From: Mycobacterium colombiense
GTDB taxonomy: Bacteria; Actinomycetota; Actinomycetes; Mycobacteriales; Mycobacteriaceae
Assembly (NCBI RefSeq): GCF_001665835.1
Contig: NZ_LZSX01000057.1
Location: forward strand, 1 to 64,000
DNA length: 64,000 nucleotides
Direction of reading: 5' to 3'
Part shown: positions 1 through 7,785 of the stretch, piece by piece
Position numbering within the stretch: position 1 is the first letter of the stretch
How the letters are laid out: each line of letters opens with the position of its first letter
Made by a program: the position numbers and the translations under genes
The notes under the pieces: generated by a model
Told to the model about the DNA's origin: nothing
Databases searched by the model: none
The model's input: only the letters and a program-made list of their open reading frames with translations

Positions 1-324
1 CCGCCCACCCCCGGTCCGCCCGTCCAGGCGCAGCCCAAGATCGAACCGCCGCGGCCGCTGGCCGCGCCGCGCCCCATCGCGCCGCCGGCTCCCGCCGCCC
101 CGGCCCTACCGGTCCTGCCGCCGCCCGTGTTCGTTCCGCCGCCCCGGCTGCCGGTGCCCGGGCTGGGTGGTGGCCACGGGCCCTTCGGCGGCCACGGTCC
201 GTTCGGCGGCGGTCACGGGCCGTTCGGTGGGGGCCATGGCTTCGGCGGCGGCCACGGTTTCGGCGGTGGTCATGGTTTCGGCGGGGGACATGGTTTCGGC
301 GGTGGTCATGGCGGCCACCGATAG
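1..324 (+). CDS. C-terminal end of a Pro/Gly/His-rich membrane-anchored protein (5' truncated)
   Basis: Frame 1 is open from the first base and ends at TAG. The visible 107 residues begin Pro/Ala-rich and then turn into repeated GGGHGF units ending GGHGGHR. The same layout (Pro-rich stretch, LPVPGLGGG hinge, Gly/His repeats) closes the protein at 1778-3235, so this is most likely the end of a third tandem paralogue whose ASKHA-like domain and membrane helix lie upstream of the window. By topology of the paralogue the tail should be outside the membrane. The His/Gly composition could bind divalent metal, which is inference. No function is established. Confidence 0.75.
   Translation, partial: PPTPGPPVQAQPKIEPPRPLAAPRPIAPPAPAAPALPVLPPPVFVPPPRLPVPGLGGGHGPFGGHGPFGGGHGPFGGGHGFGGGHGFGGGHGFGGGHGFGGGHGGHR
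160..318 (+). repeat. In-frame Gly/His codon repeats (GGGHGF units)
   Basis: Short direct repeats of about 18-21 bases, built on ggcggcggccacgg-type units, encode alternating GGGHGP/GGGHGF motifs at the end of the truncated first gene. Copy number is likely to vary between strains because of slippage, which is inference. Confidence 0.6.
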
Positions 325-500
325 CGTGTCGCGGTTCACCCGCCTGTCGGACGGGGCGCGCTAGGCTGGCGTATTGGGGTGTGGCCGCGGCCAGAACTCT
401 TCGTACGTCCGGCTGACTCTCAAATCGCGAGGCCCCGAGGTGGTGGCACCGCAGCTGTCCTGGCATGGCGCAGCAACCAATTGGACGATTTGGAGGAGCG

Positions 501-1613
501 ATGGACGTCGTACTCGGCGTGTCTATGGCACCTGAGACGGTCCGCATGGTGCTCATCGAAGGTGAGGCTGCCGGCGGGGTAACGGTCGATCAGGACGGTT
601 TCGATGTCGCCGGCAACGAAACCCCCATCGCCGCAGCGAATCACGTGGTCTCAGCCATCCTCGGCACCCGCGAGAGCGCGGCCCAGGGTGGGTACCGGCT
701 CCGATCCAGCGGGGTGAGCTGGACCGATCCCGTCAAGGCGGCGGCGCTGCGAGACGTGTTGGCGGCCCGCAAGATTGAGAACGTGATGCTGGTCTCGGCG
801 GTCATGGCCGCCGCGGCGCTGGCGCAGGCCATGGGCAGCGCAACCAACTGGGCGCGCACGGTGTTGCTGCTCGTCGAGCCGGGCAGCGCGACTCTGGCGG
901 TCGTCGACACCTCGAAGGGGACCGTCACCGACGTGCACCGGCACCCACTACCCGGCAGCGAGGACGCCGCACTGGCGAAGCTGACCGCGATGGTGTCGGG
1001 CGCCGAGTCGATGAGCGCGCGGCCCGATGGGGTGTTTCTGGTCGGCTCGGAGGTGGACATCCCGTCGATCAAGCCGACGATCGAGGCCGCGACCGCGCTG
1101 TCGGTGACCACGGCCGAGGAACCCGAGATGGCGCTGGCGCGGGGCGCCTCGCTGGCCGCGGCGAACGCGAAGTTGGGAGCGCCGCGCACTGTCTCGATGC
1201 CGCCCGCGCAGACTTCGTCGGCCGCTGCGATCGACCTCGCCTACAGCGCTGTAGACGACCCGGCCTCCGACGCCCACCCAGCCGCCGACGTGCGGCAGCG
1301 GCGCAGCCGCAAGTCGATCTTGACGATCGCCGCCGTGGCCGCGGTCTTCGTTGGCGGCCTCGTGGCATTGGCGCTGGCACTGACCGTCGGCATTGGGCCG
1401 CACCCAGACCAGCAGCCCGACGTCAGCACGAACGTCGTCGCCCCGCAGAATCCGGACGCCGGTCCGCCGGGCCCGCCCCCGCCATCGGACGCGCCGTCGG
1501 CCCCGCCGCAGGCCCCCGCGCCGTCGCCGCAGCCCTCGCCGCATTCCGGTGACCATCAACGCTGGGAGGACTGGCTGCACCGCCACCTGGGTACGCAAAT
1601 TCCGTCGCCGTAG
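501..1613 (+). CDS. ASKHA-like, single-pass membrane protein with Pro-rich tail (DUF7159-type family)
   Basis: 370 residues. ATG 501 is preceded by a strong GGAGGA. The N-terminal ~230 residues start DVVLGVSMAPETVRMVLIEG, contain a second strand-like stretch TVLLLVEPGSATLAVVD and end near ARGASLAAAN, all reminiscent of degenerate actin/Hsp70 (ASKHA) folds. A basic RQRRSRKS stop-transfer segment precedes one hydrophobic helix (about residues 273-297). The remainder is a Pro/Ala/Ser-rich tail ending in a short WEDWLHRHLG segment. It is about 60 percent alike to the next gene by eye in the N-terminal domain, so tandem duplication is clear. I recall this family as an uncharacterised mycobacterial DUF; the function is unknown. 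A cytoplasmic sensor domain linked to an external wall-exposed tail is inference. Confidence 0.8.
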   Translation: MDVVLGVSMAPETVRMVLIEGEAAGGVTVDQDGFDVAGNETPIAAANHVVSAILGTRESAAQGGYRLRSSGVSWTDPVKAAALRDVLAARKIENVMLVSAVMAAAALAQAMGSATNWARTVLLLVEPGSATLAVVDTSKGTVTDVHRHPLPGSEDAALAKLTAMVSGAESMSARPDGVFLVGSEVDIPSIKPTIEAATALSVTTAEEPEMALARGASLAAANAKLGAPRTVSMPPAQTSSAAAIDLAYSAVDDPASDAHPAADVRQRRSRKSILTIAAVAAVFVGGLVALALALTVGIGPHPDQQPDVSTNVVAPQNPDAGPPGPPPPSDAPSAPPQAPAPSPQPSPHSGDHQRWEDWLHRHLGTQIPSP

Positions 1614-1777
1614 CCCGCTCGCGGCCCATCCCGGGCCGCCACCCGGGCGGCGAACGCGCGTAAAATCGGGTCGTTAGGGGAATACCGGTGGGGACTCAAG
1701 CGACGTTTCGCGCCACCACATCGTGCGACGAGCCCGCCCCCACCGTGATTGACTAGCAAACGACTATTGGAGGAGCT

Positions 1778-3235
1778 TTGGACACCGTACTTGGCGTGTC
1801 GATGGCCCCGACGGCAGTCAGGATGGTGCTGGTCGAGGGGGAAAACGGCGACGGTGCTACCGTCGATGAAGACAATTTCGATGTCGCCGCGGCCGCAGAT
1901 GCAGCAACGGTAACCGCCTCGGACCAGGTAATCTCGGCCATCTTGGGGACGCGTCAGGGCGCAGCAGAGGGCGGCTACCAACTGGCGTCGACCGGGGTCA
2001 CGTTCACCGACCCCCTCGAGGCCGCCGCGCTGCGCGACAAGCTGGCCGCCCACAAAGTCGAAAATGTGATGCTCGTCTCGGCCTTCCTGGCCGCGGCGGC
2101 GCTGGCGCAGGCGGTCGGCCACCAGACCAACTACGCGCAGACCGCGCTGCTCTACATCGAGCCCGACACCGCCACGCTGGCGGTCGTCGACAGCGCGGAC
2201 GGATCCATCGCCGACGTTCAACGGCAGCCCCTCCCCGATGACGACGAGGCGGCGGTCGCCCAGCTGGCCGCGATGGTCTCCAGCGCGGAGAACTTGGAGG
2301 CCCGCCCGGACGCCGTGTTCGTCGTCGGATCCGGGGTCGACATCCCGCTGATCAAGCCCGCTCTGGAGGCGGCGACCACCCTGCCGTTGACGGCGCCCGA
2401 GGAACCGGACACGGCGCTGGCCCGCGGCGCGGCGCTGGCGTCGGCGAATGCCCCACTGTTCTCGTCGTCCACCGCGGCACTTGCGTACGCGCAGGACCCC
2501 GGCACCGGTGCGATCAACCCGTTCGCCCTGGCGCCGGGCTACTTGGCAGTCCAGGGCGAGGCCGACGCGGACGGTCTCGCGTACAGCGCCGTGCCCGACG
2601 ACCCGGACGAGTTCTTCACTGGTTCGCAGACCGCCGCGACCGAGCTGGTCGACGCCGACTACCACGAGCGCAGCTCGTTCCGGCTGGTGGGAAGCACGGT
2701 GGCAGCAATCTTCGTCATCGGCGTCGTGGCACTGGTGGTGTCGTTGGCCATCGCCATCCGGCCGACGGCCAGCGTCCGGCCGAACCCGAACCAGAACGTC
2801 GTGGTCGCGCCCACCCGGCCGGCTCCCGCTCCCGCGGCGCCGGCCCCCGTGCAGGCACCCGCGCCGGCGGCACCCGCCCCGGCTCCCGAGGCCGCTCCGC
2901 AGGCACCCGCTCCGGCGCCGGCGGCTCCGGCCCCGGGGGCCGCCGACCCGGTGCCGGCGGCTCCCATTCCAGTGCCCGAGGCACCCGCTCCGGCGCCGGT
3001 GGCTCCGCCGCCTGCTCCGCCCGCGGTTGCGCCAATCCCGGTGCCCATTCCGCTGCCGATCCCGGGCCTTGGTGGTGGGCCGGGCTTCGGTGGACCCCCG
3101 GGAGGCGGCCACGGCGGCGGTGAGGGAGGACACGGCGGCGGCGGCTTCCCCGGGTTCCCCGGCGGTGGCGGTGGCCATGGCGGCGGCGGCTTCCCCGGGT
3201 TCGGCGGAGGTCACGGCGGGTTCGGTCGCCACTAG
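1778..3235 (+). CDS. ASKHA-like, single-pass membrane protein with Pro/Ala and Gly/His tail (paralogue)
   Basis: 485 residues, starting at TTG 1778 just after TTGGAGGAGCT, a leader nearly identical to that of the preceding paralogue; the protein start DTVLGVSMAPTAVRMVLVEG aligns to it, which fixes this unusual start. Domain order: ASKHA-like domain (about 1-235), linker with YSAVPDDPDEFF, one membrane helix at about 303-328, a long Pro/Ala-rich segment (about 335-430) and a Gly/His/Phe-rich end. The tail is much longer than in the 501-1613 paralogue and matches the truncated gene at 1-324. Function unknown; probably envelope-associated. Confidence 0.8.
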   Translation: MDTVLGVSMAPTAVRMVLVEGENGDGATVDEDNFDVAAAADAATVTASDQVISAILGTRQGAAEGGYQLASTGVTFTDPLEAAALRDKLAAHKVENVMLVSAFLAAAALAQAVGHQTNYAQTALLYIEPDTATLAVVDSADGSIADVQRQPLPDDDEAAVAQLAAMVSSAENLEARPDAVFVVGSGVDIPLIKPALEAATTLPLTAPEEPDTALARGAALASANAPLFSSSTAALAYAQDPGTGAINPFALAPGYLAVQGEADADGLAYSAVPDDPDEFFTGSQTAATELVDADYHERSSFRLVGSTVAAIFVIGVVALVVSLAIAIRPTASVRPNPNQNVVVAPTRPAPAPAAPAPVQAPAPAAPAPAPEAAPQAPAPAPAAPAPGAADPVPAAPIPVPEAPAPAPVAPPPAPPAVAPIPVPIPLPIPGLGGGPGFGGPPGGGHGGGEGGHGGGGFPGFPGGGGGHGGGGFPGFGGGHGGFGRH

Positions 3236-3345
3236 TTGTGATGGTGGCGACCCGCTTCGCCCGGCTACGCCGCGCTCGCGATCACCACGAGTTGTGATGG
3301 TGGTGACCCGCTTCGCCCGGCTACGCCGCGCTCGCGATCGCCACG
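3234..3345 (+). repeat. Tandem duplication of a 56-bp unit
   Basis: Two head-to-tail 56-bp copies (3234-3289 and 3290-3345) differ at only two positions. Each carries agttgtgatggtgg followed by gacccgcttcgcccggctac. The first copy begins inside the stop codon of the upstream gene (the AG of TAG), and the sequence after the second copy starts the unit again before diverging. There is no spacer, so it is a minisatellite-type repeat and not CRISPR. Confidence 0.85.
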
Positions 3346-3436
3346 AGGCCCGACGGCGGTCACCTGTCATCTTCCGTTTGCCTCCCGCTTAACCCTGCGA
3401 TGCAATTAGCTCATCGCGACCACCTACACCGGTTGT

Positions 3437-4762
3437 ATGCGATGCACGGTGTTTGGCACGGGTTACCTCGGTGCCACCCATGCGGTTGGGATGGCGGAAC
3501 TCGGACACGACGTGCTCGGGGTCGATATCGACCCGGGTAAGGTCGCCAAGCTCGCCGGGGGCGACATCCCCTTCTACGAGCCCGGCCTGCGAAAGCTGTT
3601 GAAGGAGAACCTGGCCGCGGGTCGGCTGCGGTTCACCACCGACTACGACATGGCGGCCGACTTCGCCGACGTGCACTTCCTCGGGGTGGGCACACCGCAG
3701 AAGAAGGGCGAGTACGGCGCGGATCTGCGCCACGTCTACGCCGTCATCGATTCGCTGGTGCCGCGGCTGACGACGTCGGCTGTGCTGGTTGGCAAGTCGA
3801 CGGTCCCGGTGGGCACCGCGGCCGAGTTGAACCAACGAGCGGCCGCGCTGGCACCGGCTGGTGTGGACGTCGAAATCGCCTGGAACCCAGAGTTTCTGCG
3901 CGAGGGCTACGCCGTGCAGGATACCCTTCACCCGGACCGGATCGTGCTGGGAGTCAAGCAGGATTCGACGCGCGCCGAGGCCGCCGTGCGCGAGCTGTAC
4001 GGTCAGCTGCTCGAGGCCGGGGTGCCGTTCCTGGTGACGGACCTGCAGACCGCGGAGCTGGTCAAGGTTTCCGCCAACGCCTTTCTGGCGACCAAGATTT
4101 CGTTCATCAACGCCATTTCCGAGGTATGCGAGGCCGCGGGCGCCGACGTCAGCCTGCTGGCCGATGCGCTCGGCTACGACCCCCGGATCGGACGCCAATT
4201 CCTCAATGCCGGCTTGGGTTTCGGCGGCGGATGCCTGCCCAAGGACATTCGCGCGTTCATGGCGCGCGCGGGCGAGCTGGGGGCCGACCAGGCGCTGACG
4301 TTTTTGCGCGAGGTGGACAGCATCAACATGCGCCGCCGCACCCGAATGGTGGAACTGGCCAGCGCCGCCTGCGGTGGCTCGCTGCTGGGTGCCAACATCG
4401 CGGTGCTCGGTGCGGCATTCAAGCCCGAATCCGACGATGTGCGTGACTCACCCGCGCTGAACGTCGCGGGTCAGCTGCAGCTCAACGGCGCCGCGGTCAA
4501 CGTTTATGACCCCAAGGCGCTGGACAACGCGCAGCGGCTGTTCCCGACGCTGAACTATGCCGTCTCGGTCGAGGAGGCCTGCGACCGCGCGGATGCGGTG
4601 CTGGTGCTCACCGAGTGGCGCCAGTTCGTCGACATGGACCCCGACGACCTGGCCGACCGGGTGCGCGCCCGTGTCATCGTCGACGGCCGCAATTGCCTGG
4701 ACGTCGCCCGCTGGCAGCAGGCGGGCTGGCGGGTCTACCGCCTGGGCGCGCCGCGACCCTAG
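3437..4762 (+). CDS. udgA: UDP-glucose 6-dehydrogenase
   Basis: 441 residues, full length for the UDP-glucose/GDP-mannose dehydrogenase family. It oxidises UDP-glucose to UDP-glucuronate with two NAD+, supplying envelope glycan precursors in the cytosol. The N-terminal Rossmann motif GTGYLG is at residues 6-11, followed by an acidic strand-2 end (GVDIDPGK). The catalytic Cys lies in GFGGGCLPKD (about residue 270) and the central NPEFLREG and C-terminal FKPESDDVRDSP motifs are intact. Close to M. tuberculosis Rv0322 as I recall it. No clear Shine-Dalgarno precedes ATG 3437. It converges with the methyltransferase at 4906-5577. Confidence 0.95.
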   Translation: MRCTVFGTGYLGATHAVGMAELGHDVLGVDIDPGKVAKLAGGDIPFYEPGLRKLLKENLAAGRLRFTTDYDMAADFADVHFLGVGTPQKKGEYGADLRHVYAVIDSLVPRLTTSAVLVGKSTVPVGTAAELNQRAAALAPAGVDVEIAWNPEFLREGYAVQDTLHPDRIVLGVKQDSTRAEAAVRELYGQLLEAGVPFLVTDLQTAELVKVSANAFLATKISFINAISEVCEAAGADVSLLADALGYDPRIGRQFLNAGLGFGGGCLPKDIRAFMARAGELGADQALTFLREVDSINMRRRTRMVELASAACGGSLLGANIAVLGAAFKPESDDVRDSPALNVAGQLQLNGAAVNVYDPKALDNAQRLFPTLNYAVSVEEACDRADAVLVLTEWRQFVDMDPDDLADRVRARVIVDGRNCLDVARWQQAGWRVYRLGAPRP

Positions 4763-4780
4763 TCGCAAAGTCAACCACTA

Positions 4781-4799
4781 CGGGCTTACTTTCAGCCCG
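4781..4799 (+). terminator. Hairpin between convergent genes
   Basis: CGGGCT, a 7-nt loop and AGCCCG form a 6-bp stem 18 bases past the udgA stop. There is no U-tract, as is common for mycobacterial terminators. It could serve udgA and, read backwards, the methyltransferase. Confidence 0.4.
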
Positions 4800-4905
4800 A
4801 TTGCAAACGCTTCCTGGCGGTTACATCAGATTGAACGCAAGGGATTTTACCCAGGCGGTCGACGGCCAGCACACGGTGCGCGAAATAGAATGCGGCACAA
4901 CGAGA

Positions 4906-5577
4906 TTAGTCGGCTCCCCGCGTGTGACCCGCCCGGGCACGCAACACCGCGCGCTGGTACTCGCCACCGTCGTCGGAAACCTCGACGTCAACCTCGTCGA
5001 ATCCGGCTGACCGCAGCGCGTCGACAACCGGTGCGGGGTCGGGGATCTCGCGGAAGGGCAGGCTGGCCGCCACGTCCTCAGCGTAGTGATGCCCCGCCAC
5101 ATGCGGGTTGAGCGAAACGTCGGCGATCAACAGCCCACCCGGGGCCAACACCCGGCGCCATTCCGCGAAGGCCCGCTCCGGCTCGAGTACGGTCCAGATG
5201 AAATGTCGGGCCGTCACGGCGTCGAAACTCGCGTCGGCGAACGGCAGCTTCTCGGTGACGCCCTCCACGAACCTGACGGCCATCCCGCCCTCGGCGGCCT
5301 TGGCGCGCGCACGCGCCAGCATCGCCTCGGACGCGTCGACGCCGGTCACCTCGTGGCCGAGCCCGGTCAGCAACAGCGCCACAAACCCCGTGCCCGTGGC
5401 GACATCGAGCACCCGCGACGCCGCGGGGATCGGGCTCAGGGCCTCCGCCCACCGTCGGCGTTCGGGCTCCGAGGAGATGCCGTGCGCGGTCCGCTGGTCG
5501 TACTCGAACCCCTCACGCTCCCAGAACTCGCGGATCGCCGTGCGGGCGACCGGAAGGCTCGCATCGTCATCGGGCAT
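4906..5577 (-). CDS. Class I SAM-dependent methyltransferase
   Basis: 223 residues from ATG 5577, chosen because GAGAGG sits 6 bases upstream; the open frame continues upstream but is Cys/Pro-rich and unlike a protein start. Methyltransferase_11-type core: motif I VLDVATGTGFVAL, motif II acidic GVDASEAML, then FADASFDAVTAR and the WRRVLAPGGLLIADVSL motif, in the UbiE/COQ5-like order. The substrate cannot be read from the sequence; small-molecule methylation is the usual role. It stands alone on the minus strand, and the 149-bp gap upstream is shared with the divergent gene at 5726. Confidence 0.8.
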   Translation of the reverse strand: MPDDDASLPVARTAIREFWEREGFEYDQRTAHGISSEPERRRWAEALSPIPAASRVLDVATGTGFVALLLTGLGHEVTGVDASEAMLARARAKAAEGGMAVRFVEGVTEKLPFADASFDAVTARHFIWTVLEPERAFAEWRRVLAPGGLLIADVSLNPHVAGHHYAEDVAASLPFREIPDPAPVVDALRSAGFDEVDVEVSDDGGEYQRAVLRARAGHTRGAD

Positions 5578-5725
5578 GAGCACCTCTCGGAGACAAGGGC
5601 ATTCGGCGACCCCGGCGGGCGGCATGCCTGGACGAACCCGACATCCAAGTCTGCAGTGCGCACAATCGTCATCGCAAGGCACGTGGGAGCGGAGGGCGAC
5701 CGTCCCGGCGGGTAACCTGACGCGG

Positions 5726-6481
5726 GTGGACTATGCCGGAGCATTCCTCGACGAGAACCGGGCCTTCGCGGAGCTTTTTCAGGATGCCGACGAGTCCACG
5801 CCGGTGCCCACCTGCCCGGACTGGACCTTGCGGCAACTGTTCCGCCATGTCGGCCGCGGCGACCGCTGGGCGGCGCAGATCGTCCGCGACAAACTCGACA
5901 GCTACCTCGACCCGCGCACGGTGGAGGGCGGCAAGCCGCCGCCCGATCCCGCCGGCGCGATCGCCTGGCTGCACGGCGGCGCCCAGCGGCTGATCGACGC
6001 CGTCGAGCTGACCGGGGTCGAAACACCGGTTTGGACGTTCCTGGGGTCGCGCCCGGCGAACTGGTGGGTCCGGCGCCGGTTGCACGAGGTCGCGGTGCAT
6101 CGGGCCGACGCCGCGATCGCGTTGGGCAGCGAGTTCACCCTGGACCCCGACGTGGCCGCCGACGGCATCACCGAATGGCTGGAGCGGGTCGCGATCCAGG
6201 CGGGCGGCCAGGGGGCGCCGCTTCCGCTCGAGGAGGGCGACACCCTGCACCTGCATGCCACCGATCCCGGCCTGGGTGAAGCGGGCGAGTGGACGATCGC
6301 CGTCGAGGAGGGCCGGATCGTCTGGTCGCACCAGCACGGCAAGGGCAGCGCCGCGCTGCGCGGTGGCGCCACCGAGCTGCTGCTGGCGATCCTGCGCCGG
6401 CGGCCGGTGGCCGACACGGGCGTCGAGCTGTTCGGCGACGACGCCGTGTGGGAGCGCTGGTTGGACCGTACGCCTCTCTAG
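5726..6481 (+). CDS. Maleylpyruvate isomerase family (mycothiol-dependent, DinB-like) protein
   Basis: 251 residues from GTG 5726. TAACCT ends 7 bases before this GTG, which fits a leaderless mRNA and supports the start. The N-terminal DinB-like four-helix domain carries PDWTLRQLFRHVGRGDRWA, the signature of the actinobacterial maleylpyruvate-isomerase family in which the His helps bind a metal. A C-terminal sterol-carrier-like domain contains RIVWSHQHGKGSAALRGGA and ELFGDDAVWERWLD. The family includes mycothiol-dependent isomerases, but most members have no proven substrate, so the specific reaction is not claimed. Confidence 0.8.
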   Translation: MDYAGAFLDENRAFAELFQDADESTPVPTCPDWTLRQLFRHVGRGDRWAAQIVRDKLDSYLDPRTVEGGKPPPDPAGAIAWLHGGAQRLIDAVELTGVETPVWTFLGSRPANWWVRRRLHEVAVHRADAAIALGSEFTLDPDVAADGITEWLERVAIQAGGQGAPLPLEEGDTLHLHATDPGLGEAGEWTIAVEEGRIVWSHQHGKGSAALRGGATELLLAILRRRPVADTGVELFGDDAVWERWLDRTPL

Positions 6482-6510
6482 CCGCGGGGCCGCACGGTAA
6501 CTTGCACACC

Positions 6511-6882
6511 ATGACCACATCGGAGATCGCCACCGTTCTGGCATGGCACGACGCCCTCGACACCGCCGACATCGACACGTTGATGGCGTTATCCAGCGAC
6601 GACATCGAGATCGGCGACGCGCACGGCGCCGCGCAGGGCCACGAAGCGCTGCGCAACTGGGCCTCGTCGCACCGGGCGAACACGCAGCTCGGTCAGATGT
6701 ACGTGCACGACGGCGTCGTCGTCGTCGAGCAAAAACTGGGAACCCCCGATGTGCCGGGGGAGGCCACCAACGCGCTGGCGTTCCGCGTTGTCCGTGACCA
6801 CGTCACGTCGGTGTTCCGGCACGACAGCGTGGCGTCGGCGCTGGCGGCCACCGAGCTCACCGAGTCCGACGCCATCGAATAG
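6511..6882 (+). CDS. SnoaL/NTF2-like small domain protein
   Basis: 123 residues. ATG 6511 has no Shine-Dalgarno but TAACTT lies exactly 7 bases upstream, indicating a leaderless transcript. The sequence shows the cone-shaped NTF2-like pattern: an N-terminal helix (LAWHDALDTADIDTLMALSSDDIEI), GAAQGHEALRNWASS, then beta strands (VVVVEQKLG, ALAFRVVRDHVTSVFRH). Such proteins are ligand-binding domains or small isomerases/hydrolases; the ligand is unknown. A perfect CCCCCG/CGGGGG hairpin is embedded in the coding sequence near 6745-6762. It lies 27 bases before rmlA. Confidence 0.7.
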   Translation: MTTSEIATVLAWHDALDTADIDTLMALSSDDIEIGDAHGAAQGHEALRNWASSHRANTQLGQMYVHDGVVVVEQKLGTPDVPGEATNALAFRVVRDHVTSVFRHDSVASALAATELTESDAIE

Positions 6883-6909
6883 GGCCCATCAACGCATTAG
6901 GAGCTATCC

Positions 6910-7785
6910 ATGCGCGGCATCATCCTGGCCGGCGGGTCGGGCACCCGCCTGCATCCGATCACGACGGGCATCAGTAAGCAGCTGCTGCCGGTATACGACA
7001 AACCGATGGTCTACTACCCTCTGTCCACCCTGATGATGGCGGGAATCCGCGACATCCTGGTGATCACCACCCCGCACGACGCGGCCGGATTCCAGCGGCT
7101 GCTGGCCGACGGCTCGCAGTTCGGCGTCAACATCACCTACGTGGCGCAGGAAAGGCCCGATGGTCTGGCCCAGGCTTTCGTGCTCGGTGCCGACCACATC
7201 GGCAACGAGCCGGTGGCTTTGGTGTTGGGGGACAACATCTTCTACGGCCCGGGGCTGGGCACCAGCCTGAGCCGCTTCCAATCCATCAGCGGGGGAGCGG
7301 TTTTCGCCTACTGGGTGGCCAACCCGTCGGCATACGGTGTCGTCGAGTTCAGCAACGACGGCACGGCGCTGTCGCTGGAGGAAAAGCCCAAGACGCCGAA
7401 GTCGAACTACGCGGTGCCGGGTCTGTACTTCTACGACAACGACGTGATCGAAATCGCCAAGGGCCTCAAGAAATCGGCGCGCGGCGAGTACGAGATCACC
7501 GAGGTCAACCAGATCTATCTGAACCGGGGCCGGCTCTCGGTCGAGGTGATGGCCCGCGGCACGGCCTGGCTGGACACCGGGACGTTCGACTCGCTGCTGG
7601 ACGCCAGCGATTTCGTGCGCACCCTGGAGCGACGGCAGGGCCTGAAGGTCAGCGTCCCCGAGGAAGTGGCGTGGCGGCGAGGCTGGATCACCGACGACAA
7701 GCTGGCCGAGCGTGCGCACAGCCTACTCAAGTCCGGCTACGGCGGCTATCTGCTGGATCTGTTGGAGCGGAGCCGGTTTCAGTAG
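6910..7785 (+). CDS. rmlA: Glucose-1-phosphate thymidylyltransferase
   Basis: 291 residues, normal for RmlA. It makes dTDP-glucose from glucose 1-phosphate and dTTP, the first step to dTDP-rhamnose for the rhamnosyl linker between peptidoglycan and arabinogalactan. The nucleotide-binding signature [13 protein letters not shown] is at residues 6-18, with [11 protein letters not shown] following; GDNIFYG and the [12 protein letters not shown] and WLDTGTF motifs are all present. AGGAG lies 6-10 bases before ATG 6910. Its last 59 bases overlap the 3' end of the convergent YibE/F gene. Confidence 0.95.
   Translation: MRGIILAGGSGTRLHPITTGISKQLLPVYDKPMVYYPLSTLMMAGIRDILVITTPHDAAGFQRLLADGSQFGVNITYVAQERPDGLAQAFVLGADHIGNEPVALVLGDNIFYGPGLGTSLSRFQSISGGAVFAYWVANPSAYGVVEFSNDGTALSLEEKPKTPKSNYAVPGLYFYDNDVIEIAKGLKKSARGEYEITEVNQIYLNRGRLSVEVMARGTAWLDTGTFDSLLDASDFVRTLERRQGLKVSVPEEVAWRRGWITDDKLAERAHSLLKSGYGGYLLDLLERSRFQ

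Noticed and set aside
3234..3345. CRISPR array
   Set aside because: Two units lie head to tail with no spacers; they form a simple tandem repeat.
1556..3370. Long minus-strand open frame (604 codons) opposite the second paralogue
   Set aside because: Arg/Gly-rich antisense translation of the Pro/Ala/Gly-rich tail; no start signal and no conserved motif.
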